From Sipunculus nudus (Eukaryota > Annelida > Sipuncula > Golfingiida > Sipunculidae): DNA of 64,000 nt. Of the stretch, positions 54,756 to 64,000 are shown piece after piece. Below the pieces are notes generated by a model that worked only from the letters and a program-made list of their open reading frames with translations, was not told the origin of the DNA and did no database searches. The stretch spans positions 58,683,886 through 58,747,885 of the forward strand of contig CM049322.1 in the NCBI GenBank assembly GCA_026874595.1, given 5' to 3'. How positions within the stretch are numbered: the stretch's first letter is position 1; each line of letters opens with the position of its first letter. The translations under genes and the position numbers were made by a program.

Positions 54756-55397
54756 TAGTGATGAAGTTGAGTCCACGCCATTCGGGTCGGAGTGCAGGCT
54801 GAGAACAGACAAGTCACGTCCGAGCCCTTGAAGTTCAAGTCCAAGTCCATCTTCTTTGGATTTGAATCGTTTTGACCCCAAGTCTAGGTCCTAGTGTAAT
54901 TCATATACACGTCTGCAAAAAAAAGTATATTAAAATTGAAATGTCAGATTATCATTTATATTTTAAGTGAGTTCACACATGCTTTTACTTAAATGGTTAA
55001 TAACTTTTATTGCTCCCGATGCTGAGCCCAGTTTGGTATATATAATATTAATATTTTGTAGTATTCTGTTAGTAGTTCGCACATATACATAAATCTTTAT
55101 AATATGTGACAGAGTGGTTTTCTATATGACTTAAATGAGATAGAAGCGGCCTGATTCCTGGAGTCCATATATATAGATCGAACCAAGTCCGAGTCAAGGA
55201 CCCTTGAGCCCAAGTCTGTACCCGAGTTCCTATAAGTTTGGACTCGACTCCTACATCACTACTAGAATCGAGCTGGACTCGGCTTAATTTTTGAGTGTAT
55301 ATCCCTGAGTTTTGGTACAAGTCTGAGTCCCTAGTCAAGTGCACTTGAGTCCTGACTCGAGTCCAAGTCTTGACATGGTTCTAATCTAACATCACTG
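54756..55397. mobile_element. GGACTCGG-type element, copy 2
   Basis: The ends carry AGTGATG and its inverse CATCACT. Both flanks are dense in AAGTCCGAGTC, GGACTCG and CTTGAGTCC words, as in 11264-11816, with an AT-rich centre. The AGTGATG termini would suit a hAT-type non-autonomous element, but no 8-bp target duplication is visible. Confidence 0.5.
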
Positions 55398-55782
55398 AAA
55401 CCTTCATAGATCACAGTTTTATGATTGAGACTGTGGTGTAAAGACAAAATGAGGAATAGAAACTATCCCTGACACAAATGTAATTTTCTTTATTCTACCA
55501 TACAAACAGCATAAATTATAATTAGGCAAAAAGGCACCTATCTATACACTTTTATGGGATGACTATATGCCAGGAAACGTTATTTTATCTCGCAGTTGAA
55601 TTCAATGTTGTATTCAAGCCTACTAAACATCCATCTCATATTTCAATTTGCTGTGGTTGCTCTTTTTGTTCGCAAAAGTATAAAATCCGCGATCTTCGCG
55701 ATATTAACCGTCGCTAATAAGAGGTCCCACTGTCGAAGGCAAAGTTGACAGGTAAATTGTTGATATTATGGATAAAATAGGG
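55398..55782. other. Intergenic stretch, nothing recognised
   Basis: AT-rich; no repeat or coding signal. Confidence 0.3.
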
Positions 55783-56080
55783 GACCGGCTTCTGTGTCTC
55801 AGGGGTAGGACCGGCTTCTGTGGCCCAGGGGTAGAGGGCAGGACTCAAAGCCGGGAGATCGTGGGTGCGAATCTCCGCCCACGATCTCCGCCGAGGCGGT
55901 GAGGTTTTTCACGGTCGGCCCCCACCCATTGTGAGCGTTCTGCTGGCTTAATGGGAAGGCTGTGCCCCACAGCCGTGTATCACCCAAATACGAGTGCGTC
56001 TTGGGGGGGGGGGGTCCTCGGTGTTATGACCCAGCAATGGGGATGATTACACACCCAGCACCCGCAGGTGCGGTAGACAT
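55783..56080 (+). mobile_element. tRNA-derived SINE, family A copy 3, with duplicated head
   Basis: The first 26 bases (GACCGGCTTCTGTG-TCAGGGGTAG) are tandemly repeated. The head then continues with TGGCCCAGGGGTAGAGGG (box A), CGTGGGTGCGAATCTCCG (box B with one change), the shared GGTCGGCCCCCACCC body and TATGACCCAGCAATGGGGATG. A second small duplication (CCACGATCTCCGCC) follows box B. A run of 11 G lies near 56007. Confidence 0.7.
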
Positions 56081-56680
56081 ATATATGTATGGGGTACAAA
56101 GATACCTCCGCCAAGGAAGGTGGCAGATTTTATGGGATCGGCCGGGTTTGTGTGTACTGTGCGTTACTGTATCCGAGCAGTATCTCCAAAAGTTCCCAGT
56201 GAATTTTGATGAAATCTCAAATTTTGGGACTGTAAACTTAAAATGTGGATCTGTATCCTGATATAGCGGAAATTTCCCCTTTTGGCTTACTGTCTTTTCC
56301 TACTGTTTTTCCATACAACTTCTCACACAAAACACCAATCCACTTCCTTCTTGTTCTATGGCCCAATCTTTCACAAAATTCAAATGAATCCAAGTGAGAA
56401 CTTTATTCAGATATTTCGAGATTTTTTTCTGGGTTATATATATAGTGATTACCCATATGGCGCCTCGTCCTGGTGACTCCATTACTTTATGATGTACTTG
56501 TATGATAATGCTATTGCTCATTAGTCATAAATTAATATCTTATTAGTTCTGTTTAAAAGGTACCCATTTTTTAGTCTTATGTTTTATGAGTATGTATACA
56601 TGTACATATATTGTAAATAAGCAATAATCACAAAAGCTAATCTTCAGATCGTGTCGTTCATTTGTTACAGGTGCTCTATT
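56081..56680. other. Intergenic stretch, nothing recognised
   Basis: Frames of 64-73 codons without motif. Confidence 0.3.
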
Positions 56681-56681
56681 A

Positions 56682-57322
56682 TGTGACACGGGCCTAACTC
56701 GTGTTGTTTTTACATTCCGTACTGTTTGAACTCTCGTTGTCATGAGGGCCTTGAGTTTTTCACGCTTGGTCGTGGGTCACGTGATGAGCCTGGTATGTGT
56801 AGATACACAGCGATGTCTTTCTAGAGAATTCCTGAAACGCGTGTTTACTGTTGAGTAGGGTCCTTATAGACTGTTCGAGAAGTGGAAGGTTCCCGGTTTA
56901 GGGTGTGAAGGTATATAAAGGGCTGTTTTATAGAACCAGAGGGCAGACAGCAGAGAAGATTCCAACGGACGCAGAAGCGGTTATTATAGATTTTTCAAGA
57001 ACTTTCCTGGATATTATACATTTGGAATTCAGTTTACTTTCTGTGTTGTTGCAAGAACTTTCCACTGGACTGTTATTCTCCGAGAGTTTACATTCAAAGG
57101 ACTTATCTTGGTGACACTGTTGGTATCGAAGTACTGTACCATTATCTTTCTGTGTGATTGTATTGACTTTTTGCTATAATGCTGTGTTACTGTATAATTG
57201 TATTGATTTAGTGTATTGTATTGTTAGGGTTGTTTTAGGAATAAATTATAGTTATTTGTTAACAAAAAACCACTGACATCTTTATTCATTCCCCTAGACA
57301 TTTCCCGCTGCCTAGTGTTACA
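56682..57322 (+). repeat. Solo-LTR-like block
   Basis: It starts TGTGACACGGGCC and ends TGTTACA, the usual TG...CA edges. Inside, in promoter order, are GGTATATAAAGGGC (TATA, 56911-56924), then a transcribed-looking segment, AATAAA near 57239 and a GT-rich tail. No internal gag-pol is present on either side and no 5-bp target duplication was found. It could instead be the promoter of an unseen gene. Size and signal order favour an LTR. Confidence 0.4.
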
Positions 57323-57629
57323 GAATCTGATTTTTGTTATCTCCATTACAATATTTGTGTTCATCACGAATACATGATCTGTTTAAATTAGGTCCCGTAA
57401 CACATTTTATAATTTTATAATAAACTGTAGACCATACAAATAGTTACTGTATACAGTTGTTGTACATTATAAATTTCATTAATTGAATTGAATTAATATA
57501 TGGATGAAAAATTTTGAAGATAGGATATGAAACAGAACGTGGACATTGATGTTGACCTTTTGAAGGAACTACGGGTATCATAAAATCATCCTTACATCAT
57601 GTTAGAGATAAACTAGATTTAAATGCAAA
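57323..57629. other. Intergenic stretch, nothing recognised
   Basis: AT-rich with no notable structure. Confidence 0.3.
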
Positions 57630-58090
57630 TACAGTGAAACCTTGTTGTGCCGAACTCGGTTAAGTCGAATTCCCGCATGTGTAGAGGTCGAACTTGGGGT
57701 CCCTGCGAAAAAAATAGTAAAAACCCTACTAATTTAACTCCGCTTGTCTCGAAGTCGGATGTGTCAAAAAACCCGCTGTGTCGAGGTGTTTAGTTGGTCC
57801 CCAGCTAATATTTCTATCGCTTAACTCAAAGACATGATCGGATAACAGTTGTGCAGGGCCCGTCAATCATGATTGGGCCGTGATGACCAGTTATAATTAA
57901 TTAATACCGACCAGGCTCTCACTCATCAAGCGAGATGGCTCTGTCAACTCAAGGTCATGCCACTTTAATGTTTGGACAACAGTTATGCACGGTCAAACAA
58001 TCATACCTACGGCCGCGATGAGTAGTTACATAATTAATACCGGCGAGGATCTTACTCATCAAGCGCGGTAGCCTAGATACCTAGTCCGTT
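57630..58090 (+). mobile_element. pogo/Tigger-like element end with internal direct repeat
   Basis: It starts TA-CAGTGAAACCTTGTTGTGCC, continues with TCGAACTTGGGG-type words (CGAACTCGGTTAAGTCGAA, TCGAAGTCGGATGTGTC), and so resembles the ends of pogo-group elements. Two diverged copies of a ~125-bp segment follow (57838-57960 and 57970-58090; ATTAATACCG, CTCATCAAGCG). The matching right end was not found. Confidence 0.5.
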
Positions 58091-58099
58091 GTTTACTTG

Positions 58100-59310
58100 T
58101 TTGGCTAATTAGTCACTCATGACCATGCCTTTCTTCTGTCGCCAACATATATGCGGGGAACTGTCGGTTTTCCAGACTTATCCCTGGGATTCTTTGCTAC
58201 CATTGCGCATAGCCCGGCACAACGCGCACTCAGCTTCCACTCACTTTGCTACCATTCTGCTCTCAGCGGCTATTCAGCGCAAAGTGCGCGGTAGCAAATG
58301 GCAGTCGCACAGTAGCATTTGCTACTCTTGTGCATAGCTTGCCACATCGCGCACTGAACAGCCACCGGACTTGCTACCATCAGGCACAGACCGGCTCGTA
58401 GCGCAAAGTGCGCGGTAGCAAATCAGACCTGCCCGGTAGCAAGTGGCTGTCATTGCTACCAATGGGAACTATGAATTTGCGATCGCAAAATCTGCGACTG
58501 TTAACGTAGTGCAAGTCTTTGCTGCAAGATGTCGTTCGGACAGGAACACTCAAAGCAATATGCACGGTAGCAATTAACAGTCGCAAAGTAGCAAACAGAT
58601 ATGCCCGGTAGCAAATGCCTTTTGTCATATTAAGCTGCGATCGCAATGCGCAATGTGCGCGGTAGCAAAAAGACCTGCGCGGTCGCAAGTCACTGTCCCT
58701 TGCTATCCAGGGGGGACTATGAATTTGCGATCGCAAAATCTGCTACTGTTGACGTAGTGCAAGTCTTTGCTGGCAGATGTCGCTCGGACAGGAACACTCA
58801 AAGCAATATGCGCGGTAGCAATTAATAGTCGCAAAGTAGCAAACAGATATGCGCGGTAGCAAATGCCTTTGGTCATATTAAGCTGCGAGCGCAATGCGCA
58901 ATGTGCGCGATAGCAAAACGTAGTGCAAGTCTTTGCTGCCAGAGGTCGCTCGGACAGGAACACTCAAAGCAATATGCGCGGTAGCAATAAACAGTCGCAA
59001 AGTAGCAAACAGATATGCGCGGTAGCAAATGCCTTTGGTCATATTAAGCTGCGATCGCAATGCGCAATGTGCGCGGTAGCAAAAAGACCTGCGCGGTCGC
59101 AACCCACTGCGACCGCAATAGGGACTATGAATTTGCGATCGCAAAATCTGCTACTGTTGACGTAGTGCAAGTCTTTGCTGCCAGAGGTCGCTCGGACAGG
59201 ATCACTCAAAGCAATATGCGCGGTAGCAATTAACAGTCGCAAAGTAGCAAACAGATATGCGCGGTAGCAAATGCCTTTGGTCATATTAAGCTGCGATCGC
59301 AGTGCGCATT
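58100..59310. repeat. GGTAGCAA / GCGATCGCAA tandem array
   Basis: The array is built from a hexamer TAGCAA or TCGCAA, usually as GCGGTAGCAA or GCGATCGCAA, every 10-30 bases. In the left 300 bp it runs in both orientations, then in a ~247-bp unit. Four units are marked by CGCTCGGACAGGA(A/T)CACTCAAAGC at about 58537, 58785, 58951 and 59193. The third is shortened by about 80 bp. The minus strand stays open over much of each unit (86-118 codons, with CYRAHCALRSQLN and GICYRAYLFATLR), but in shifting frames, so I do not treat these as genes. Confidence 0.8.
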
Positions 59311-59455
59311 TCACCGAAAACTCTACTAACCGTTCATATGTATATGGCGTAATTTATTCTTCATTTAACAAGATGCCCGCTCAAACATTGTATAGAAGCA
59401 TGTGTGTAGGAAATTTATTTAAGTTGAAATGATTGTATAATAATATACTGAGTCG
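59311..59455. other. Spacer between two tandem arrays
   Basis: AT-rich, unique-looking sequence. Confidence 0.4.
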
Positions 59456-59459
59456 TAAT

Positions 59460-60910
59460 ATTATGACTGTTTATAATGCCCCGTATCCCGGATAAAGCAC
59501 ATATTATTAGTGACACAGACTTACTGGGGTGTTTCATGCCAGAAGGGTTAGGGACTTGTACCCCCGATACAGCATATATTAACAGTGACAAACACTTAGT
59601 GGAGTAATTCATGCCCAAAGGGTTAGGGTAACCCGTATCCCGGATATAACATATATGAATAGTCACTAACACTTACTGGAGTATTTCATGCCCGAAGGTT
59701 TAGGGAAACCCGTATCCCGGATATAGCACATTTTAATAATGACTAACAATTACTGGAGTACTTCATGCCCGAAGGGTTAGGGTAACCCGTATCCTGGACA
59801 TAGCATATATTAATAGTGACAAACACTTACTGGAGTATTTCATGCCCGAAGGGTTCAGGTAACCCGTACCCATGATATAGCATATATTAATAATGACAAA
59901 CATTTCCCGGATATAGCATATATTGATAGCGACAAACACTTACGGGAGTATTTCATGCCCGAAAGGTTAGGCTAACCCCTATCCTGGATATAGTATATAT
60001 TAACAGTGACACACACTTACAGGAGTTTTTCATGCCCGAAGGGTTAGGGTAACCCGCATCCCGGATACAGCTTATATCAATATGGACAACAATTAACTGG
60101 ATTATTTCATGCCCGAGGGTTAGGGTAGCCCGTATCCCGGATATAGCATATATGAATAGTCACAAACACTTACTGAAGTATTTCATGCCCGAAGGGTTAG
60201 GGTAACCCGTATCCCGGATATAGCATATATGAATAGTCACAAACACTTACTGGAGTATTTCATGCTCGAAGGGTTAGAGTAACCCGTATCCCGCATATTG
60301 CATATATGAATAGTCACAAACACTTACTGGAGTATTTCATGCCCGAAGGGTTAGGGTAACCCGTATCCCGGATATAGCATATATGAATAGTCACAAACAC
60401 TTACTGGAGTATTTTATGCTCGAAGGGTTAGGGTATAGCACATATTAATAATGGCAAACAATTACTGGGGTACTTCATGCCCGAAGGGTTAGGGTTACCC
60501 GTATCCCGGATATAGCACATATTAATAATGACAAACATCTACTGGGGTATCTAATGCCCGGAGCGTTAGGGTACCCCGTATCCCCGATATAGCATATATC
60601 AATAGGGACAAAAAATTACTTGATTATCTCATGCCCGAAGGGTTAGGGTAACCCGTATCCCGGATATAGCATATATCAATAGTGACAAACACTTACTGGA
60701 GTATTTCATGCCCGAAGGGTTAGGGTAACCCGTATCCCGGATATATCATATATTGATAGTGACAAACACTTACAGGAGTATTTCATGCCCGAAGGGTTAG
60801 GGTAACCCGTATCCCGGATATAGCATATATCAATAGTGAAAAACATTAACATGAGTATTTCATGGTCGAAGGGTAGGGCCACCCGTATCCTGAATATAGC
60901 ATATATTAAC
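59460..60910. repeat. 77-bp satellite with telomere-like core, about 18 copies
   Basis: The unit is TTACTGGAGTATTTCATGCC, then CGAAGGGTTAGGGTAACCCG, then TATCCCGGATATAGCATATA, then a short TAATAGTGACAAACAC tail. Copies vary by substitutions, and a few are shortened. Each unit holds GGGTTAGGGTAACCC, which contains TTAGGG and can form a hairpin. A stray partial unit lies at 63494-63535. No coding function is seen. Confidence 0.9.
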
Positions 60911-61099
60911 CCTTTACTGTTCAGATTCGGCTGGGGGCTTGTGACACTCCTACTGTTCAGATTAATTTTGCATTTTTTTCCCACATTTTGACATGAATCC
61001 ATATAAGACACATTAACTCAGTCCCTTTCAAGGTATCTTTGTGACATTTTCTGCATTTACTGTAAGGTATATTTCCTTTATGTCAATTATATTTTTTTT

Positions 61100-62530
61100 T
61101 CTGCATACCTTCTCATATGTATGTAAGTTAGGTTAATACAGGTAACAATAGGTAAATCTGTAATACCTGCATTTCTGCTCACTGGTATTTCACCAAAGTA
61201 ACCCCTTTATCTTGTTCAGGTAACCCATTTACCATTTGATCAAAAAAGGGAAATATAAGGATTTTTTTACTCAAAGGTAATTATTATTTAAAGGTAAGTA
61301 AAATTGTAAATGATTTGTTTTATTTATGGAAAGGGAATCACCCAAAAAAACAGAATATGCAAATAAAATTGGATTTTACAGTGAAAATCAAATATTTTTC
61401 ACCTGAAAAGCTTGCTGACCCAAGAAGCATATTCTAGGACTCTGTTAAAATATAACACATATGTTTACCTGCACAGGAAAGTAAAGGTAAGTATAGGTAA
61501 ATTATTTTTTTTCTGAATGTGTACGCAAACATCTTGTTCATCATTACAGTAACTATAAATTAATACCATTTCCATTTATTGACTGTATAATTCACTTTTG
61601 ATATAAGAACAGGTGCTATTAAGTACAGTACCTAAGTTACCTATGTGAATACCGTTGTTCTTCAACTGATCTAATTACCTATGGCAGAGACAAAATCATG
61701 CTGATTAGTGCCAAAGACGAATATGGATGAACAAGTGTCAACTATGTCAAAACATATTATATTTTGATTTTAGAGACGTAGAATATAAATTGATAATTTT
61801 GGTTATGGTAACACATAAAAATATACTCACCTGTACAGGTGGGTTCAGGTAAACACAGGTAAATTATCATGTATTATTATACAAGTGATAAGGGATACCG
61901 ACAGATTAAATCTTAATTTTGTGTGGCATGTGTACATTATATGAATAACTGGGCCTAACTGCACAATTTATTGGGTTACCTGTAATAATACCTTTCATCT
62001 TAAAAGGATTTAATTACTTTTGCCAGTACCGACAATAAAGACTACTTCTCAGTTGAAGACTGGGAAGGACATTTTTTAAAAGTAGCCAAAACAATATGCA
62101 CAAACTATCTTTCAATCAATTGCACAGCCACGCCAGTTGCGTATTTCAATTTTGACAACTACTACCTGTAACATATGCTCACCTGCACAGGTGAGTTCAG
62201 GTAAATTAAGGTAACATCTCATTTTTTAAATTAAATTTTAAAATTATACATGTTATAAGGGACATCACCAAAATAATCTTTATTTTTGCGCAAAATGTAT
62301 GAATTATCGCTGCAAACTGCACTGATTATGTGCTTACCTTTACATCCTAAATTAATATATTTTCACCTGTGCAGGTAGACAAAAAATGGCAAATCTAATT
62401 AGTTTTCATGAAAATCTAGAAAAGTTTTTACTCTGGCTGTGAACGTTTCATACAAAAAAAGATTAAATGCTGTTCAGCTTGGTCAATTACCTGCACAGGT
62501 AAAAAATCCAGGTGTGACATGTATCAGGTG
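61100..62530. repeat. Diverged ~350-bp tandem repeat with ACCTGNRCAGGT palindromes
   Basis: Palindromic TTTACCTGCACAGG, CACCTGTACAGGTG, CACCTGCACAGGTG, CACCTGTGCAGGT and ACCTGCACAGGT occur at about 61465, 61829, 62180, 62364 and 62488, flanked by further AGGTAA words. Sequence between the first three repeats recognisably: AAGTGATAAGGGAT near 61890 pairs with ATGTTATAAGGGAC near 62255, and TTACCTATGTGAATACC near 61640 with TTACCTGTAATAATACC near 61978. The repeat is old and heavily substituted. Confidence 0.6.
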
Positions 62531-63060
62531 TGCACTCGGTATGACCATTGATTAGCACAATTACACATTGAATATCCAAAATTTTCCAGCTTGAAACAGT
62601 ACTGATGTACTGAAATGAAAATAAAAATCCAAATTTGTCATAAATGTTTTAAAACATTGGTAATTTACCTAATTGAGGAGTTCCATGCAATTTCCTTTGA
62701 ACTACCCGCCCCTCCGTGGGCCGACGTGCTTTGAGCGATAAAATGTGAATTTCAAGCGCAAGTTTATATAAACAGGTTTAAATAATGCCAGTTTAAACAA
62801 AATTAAAACATTTCTAGCATAAATAGGATGTAAGACTCCCCGTTTGTTTTATTGCTTTTCAACTCTGGAACGGTCTCTCCTGCCGCGTCTCCTTCCTGGC
62901 AGCGGTGACACTGCTACGGTCCTCAGACAATCAGATATATTTTTACATTCTCAACGAGCACGTGATATGGTCATTTGTGTTTTATGTTCAGAAGGCCTCA
63001 TGAGAAAAACTGCAGTCATACGGTCACAGTGAAAATGCAGTGCCGACTGACGGTTCAGTT
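62531..63060. other. Intergenic stretch, nothing recognised
   Basis: A 62-codon frame at 62844-63032 has no motif. No repeat structure. Confidence 0.3.
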
Positions 63061-63061
63061 G

Positions 63062-63170
63062 TTGGGGTGGGGGGGGGGGCTCTTTTGAAGCGTGCTCGAG
63101 ATCACGCCATATAAAGGCATATTAGAACGATTCTTTCTAGCAAGTATCACAAAATAAGACAAACCAGTAG
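63062..63170 (+). repeat. Direct repeat, copy 1
   Basis: GTTGGGGTGGG..., CTCTTTTGAAGCGTGC, TCGAGATCACGCCATATAAA, AGGCATATTAGAACGATTC and AAGTATCACAAAA-AAGACAAACCAG recur at 63392-63492 with one or two substitutions. Confidence 0.85.
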
Positions 63171-63391
63171 TAGGGGAACAATTTATTACACGGTGATCAT
63201 TGGTCACGAGTGGCGTAATGTTAAGCCAATAACAAAAACGGTTAAAATATGATCAAGGCACTACATAACGGAAGTTAAATCTGTAAACAAATTTAACTTA
63301 GTTTTGTCAATTGTTCTGTCACCGAGACTGCCTATAATTACCGATTTCTGAGGAATTTAGCGCAAGTACCTGATTTCACTCTCGTGGACGA

Positions 63392-63492
63392 CGTTGGGGG
63401 GGGGGCTCTTTTGAAGCGTGCTCGAGATCACGCCATATAAAGGCATATTAGAACGATTCTTCCTAGCAAGTATCACAAAAAAAGACAAACCA
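63392..63492 (+). repeat. Direct repeat, copy 2
   Basis: Second copy of the ~105-bp repeat, 330 bp from the first. It is directly followed by a 42-bp piece of the 77-bp satellite (63494-63535). Confidence 0.85.
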
Positions 63493-63539
63493 GGTTATAG
63501 CACGTATTAATAATGACAAACAATTACTGGAGTAGGGTA

Positions 63540-64000
63540 GGGCAGGACAAGACGCCCACCTTAAGCGGAAACGTTTCCTGCTGGTTCTGAAACATCTTTA
63601 AATCATATTTTTTATGGTCAAACGTTCAGATATATTCGACAAAATAAATTCTGATGGGAATTTTGGCACAATTCAGAATACTTTCGACGAAATCCGGAAA
63701 ATACATATCTTCTGACCATGGGCGTTTTACCCCAGACTTGGGCCGATATGCCCATGGGTGGGCATGTTACCCGGCTCTCTTCATTCATTCTCGAGTTTCC
63801 ATTTATAGATAATCACAGTGCAAACTCATTTGCCTAAAGTACTATATTTAAGGGAAGATTACAGCCCAACTTCGAATCGAATGTTTTTTTTATGCTTAAA
63901 TACTAGAAAATGGGTTACACTTTATTTGATTAACAATTCGTGGAAAATTATACAAATTCACAAAGCCACATTCACTACAGGTAACTCACAAAGTAACACT
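63540..64000. other. Right edge of the window, nothing recognised
   Basis: No coding signal or repeat recognised in the last 460 bases. Confidence 0.3.

Noticed and set aside
58380-59314. Series of overlapping minus-strand frames (86-118 codons) with related protein sequence
   Set aside because: They come from one GC-richer tandem unit read in shifting frames, without a constant start or end. A satellite origin explains them better than a gene family.
59460-62530. CRISPR array or other prokaryotic repeat-spacer structure
   Set aside because: The repeats are directly tandem satellites without unique spacers, and the whole window is eukaryotic in content.

Overview
The window reads as nuclear DNA of an invertebrate animal, most likely a marine mollusc and quite possibly a bivalve. 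By eye it is AT-rich. It has one intron-poor receptor gene and is otherwise packed with transposable elements: a split-repeat tyrosine-recombinase retrotransposon, a BEL/Pao element, L1/Tx1-like and CR1-like LINEs, a Helitron, tRNA-derived SINEs, short inverted-repeat elements and several satellites. The species is an inference from this repeat mix; no rRNA, mitochondrial or other diagnostic gene is present.

Layout. 1-3.3 kb: the only convincing host gene, a divergent seven-transmembrane receptor (1825-2871, + strand) with a polyadenylation signal near 3.3 kb. 3.5-16 kb: a SINE, a tRNA-like relic, a decayed LINE (5.1-6.8 kb), two small inverted-repeat elements, a GGACTCGG-rich repeat, and a LINE ORF1 relic cut in two by a pogo-like element. 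16.9-17.5 kb and 50.6-51.2 kb hold two copies of one dispersed repeat.

18.1-45.3 kb is a nested transposon complex. A hairpin-headed repeat (18.09 kb, resuming at 26.93 kb) is interrupted by a CR1-like LINE. Inside the endonuclease of that LINE sits a nearly complete 4.7-kb Ngaro/PAT-type retrotransposon (20754-25471) with textbook A1-ORFs-B1A2-B2 repeats. Next comes a BEL/Pao element with about 0.7-kb LTRs (27708-41640, coding on the minus strand). At least three other elements have inserted into it: a second hairpin-headed repeat in gag, a Helitron between protease and reverse transcriptase, and a TTAA-target DNA element between RNase H and integrase. Its 3' untranslated region carries an 87-bp tandem array. 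A 5'-truncated L1/Tx1-like LINE abuts its right LTR.

45-64 kb has few genes: SINEs, a solo-LTR-like block, then a run of tandem repeats. These are a GGTAGCAA/GCGATCGCAA array (58.1-59.3 kb), a 77-bp satellite carrying a telomere-like GGGTTAGGGTAACCC core (59.46-60.9 kb), and a diverged ~350-bp repeat spaced by CACCTGTACAGGTG palindromes (61.1-62.5 kb).

The genes form no operon or pathway. Their relations are those of successive insertions, which allows a relative age order. No clearly new functional system is visible. The best candidates for follow-up are the Helitron with two 5' ends, the TTAA element with a cysteine-rich ORF, and the three structured tandem arrays. All coordinates, repeat boundaries and identities were read by eye.
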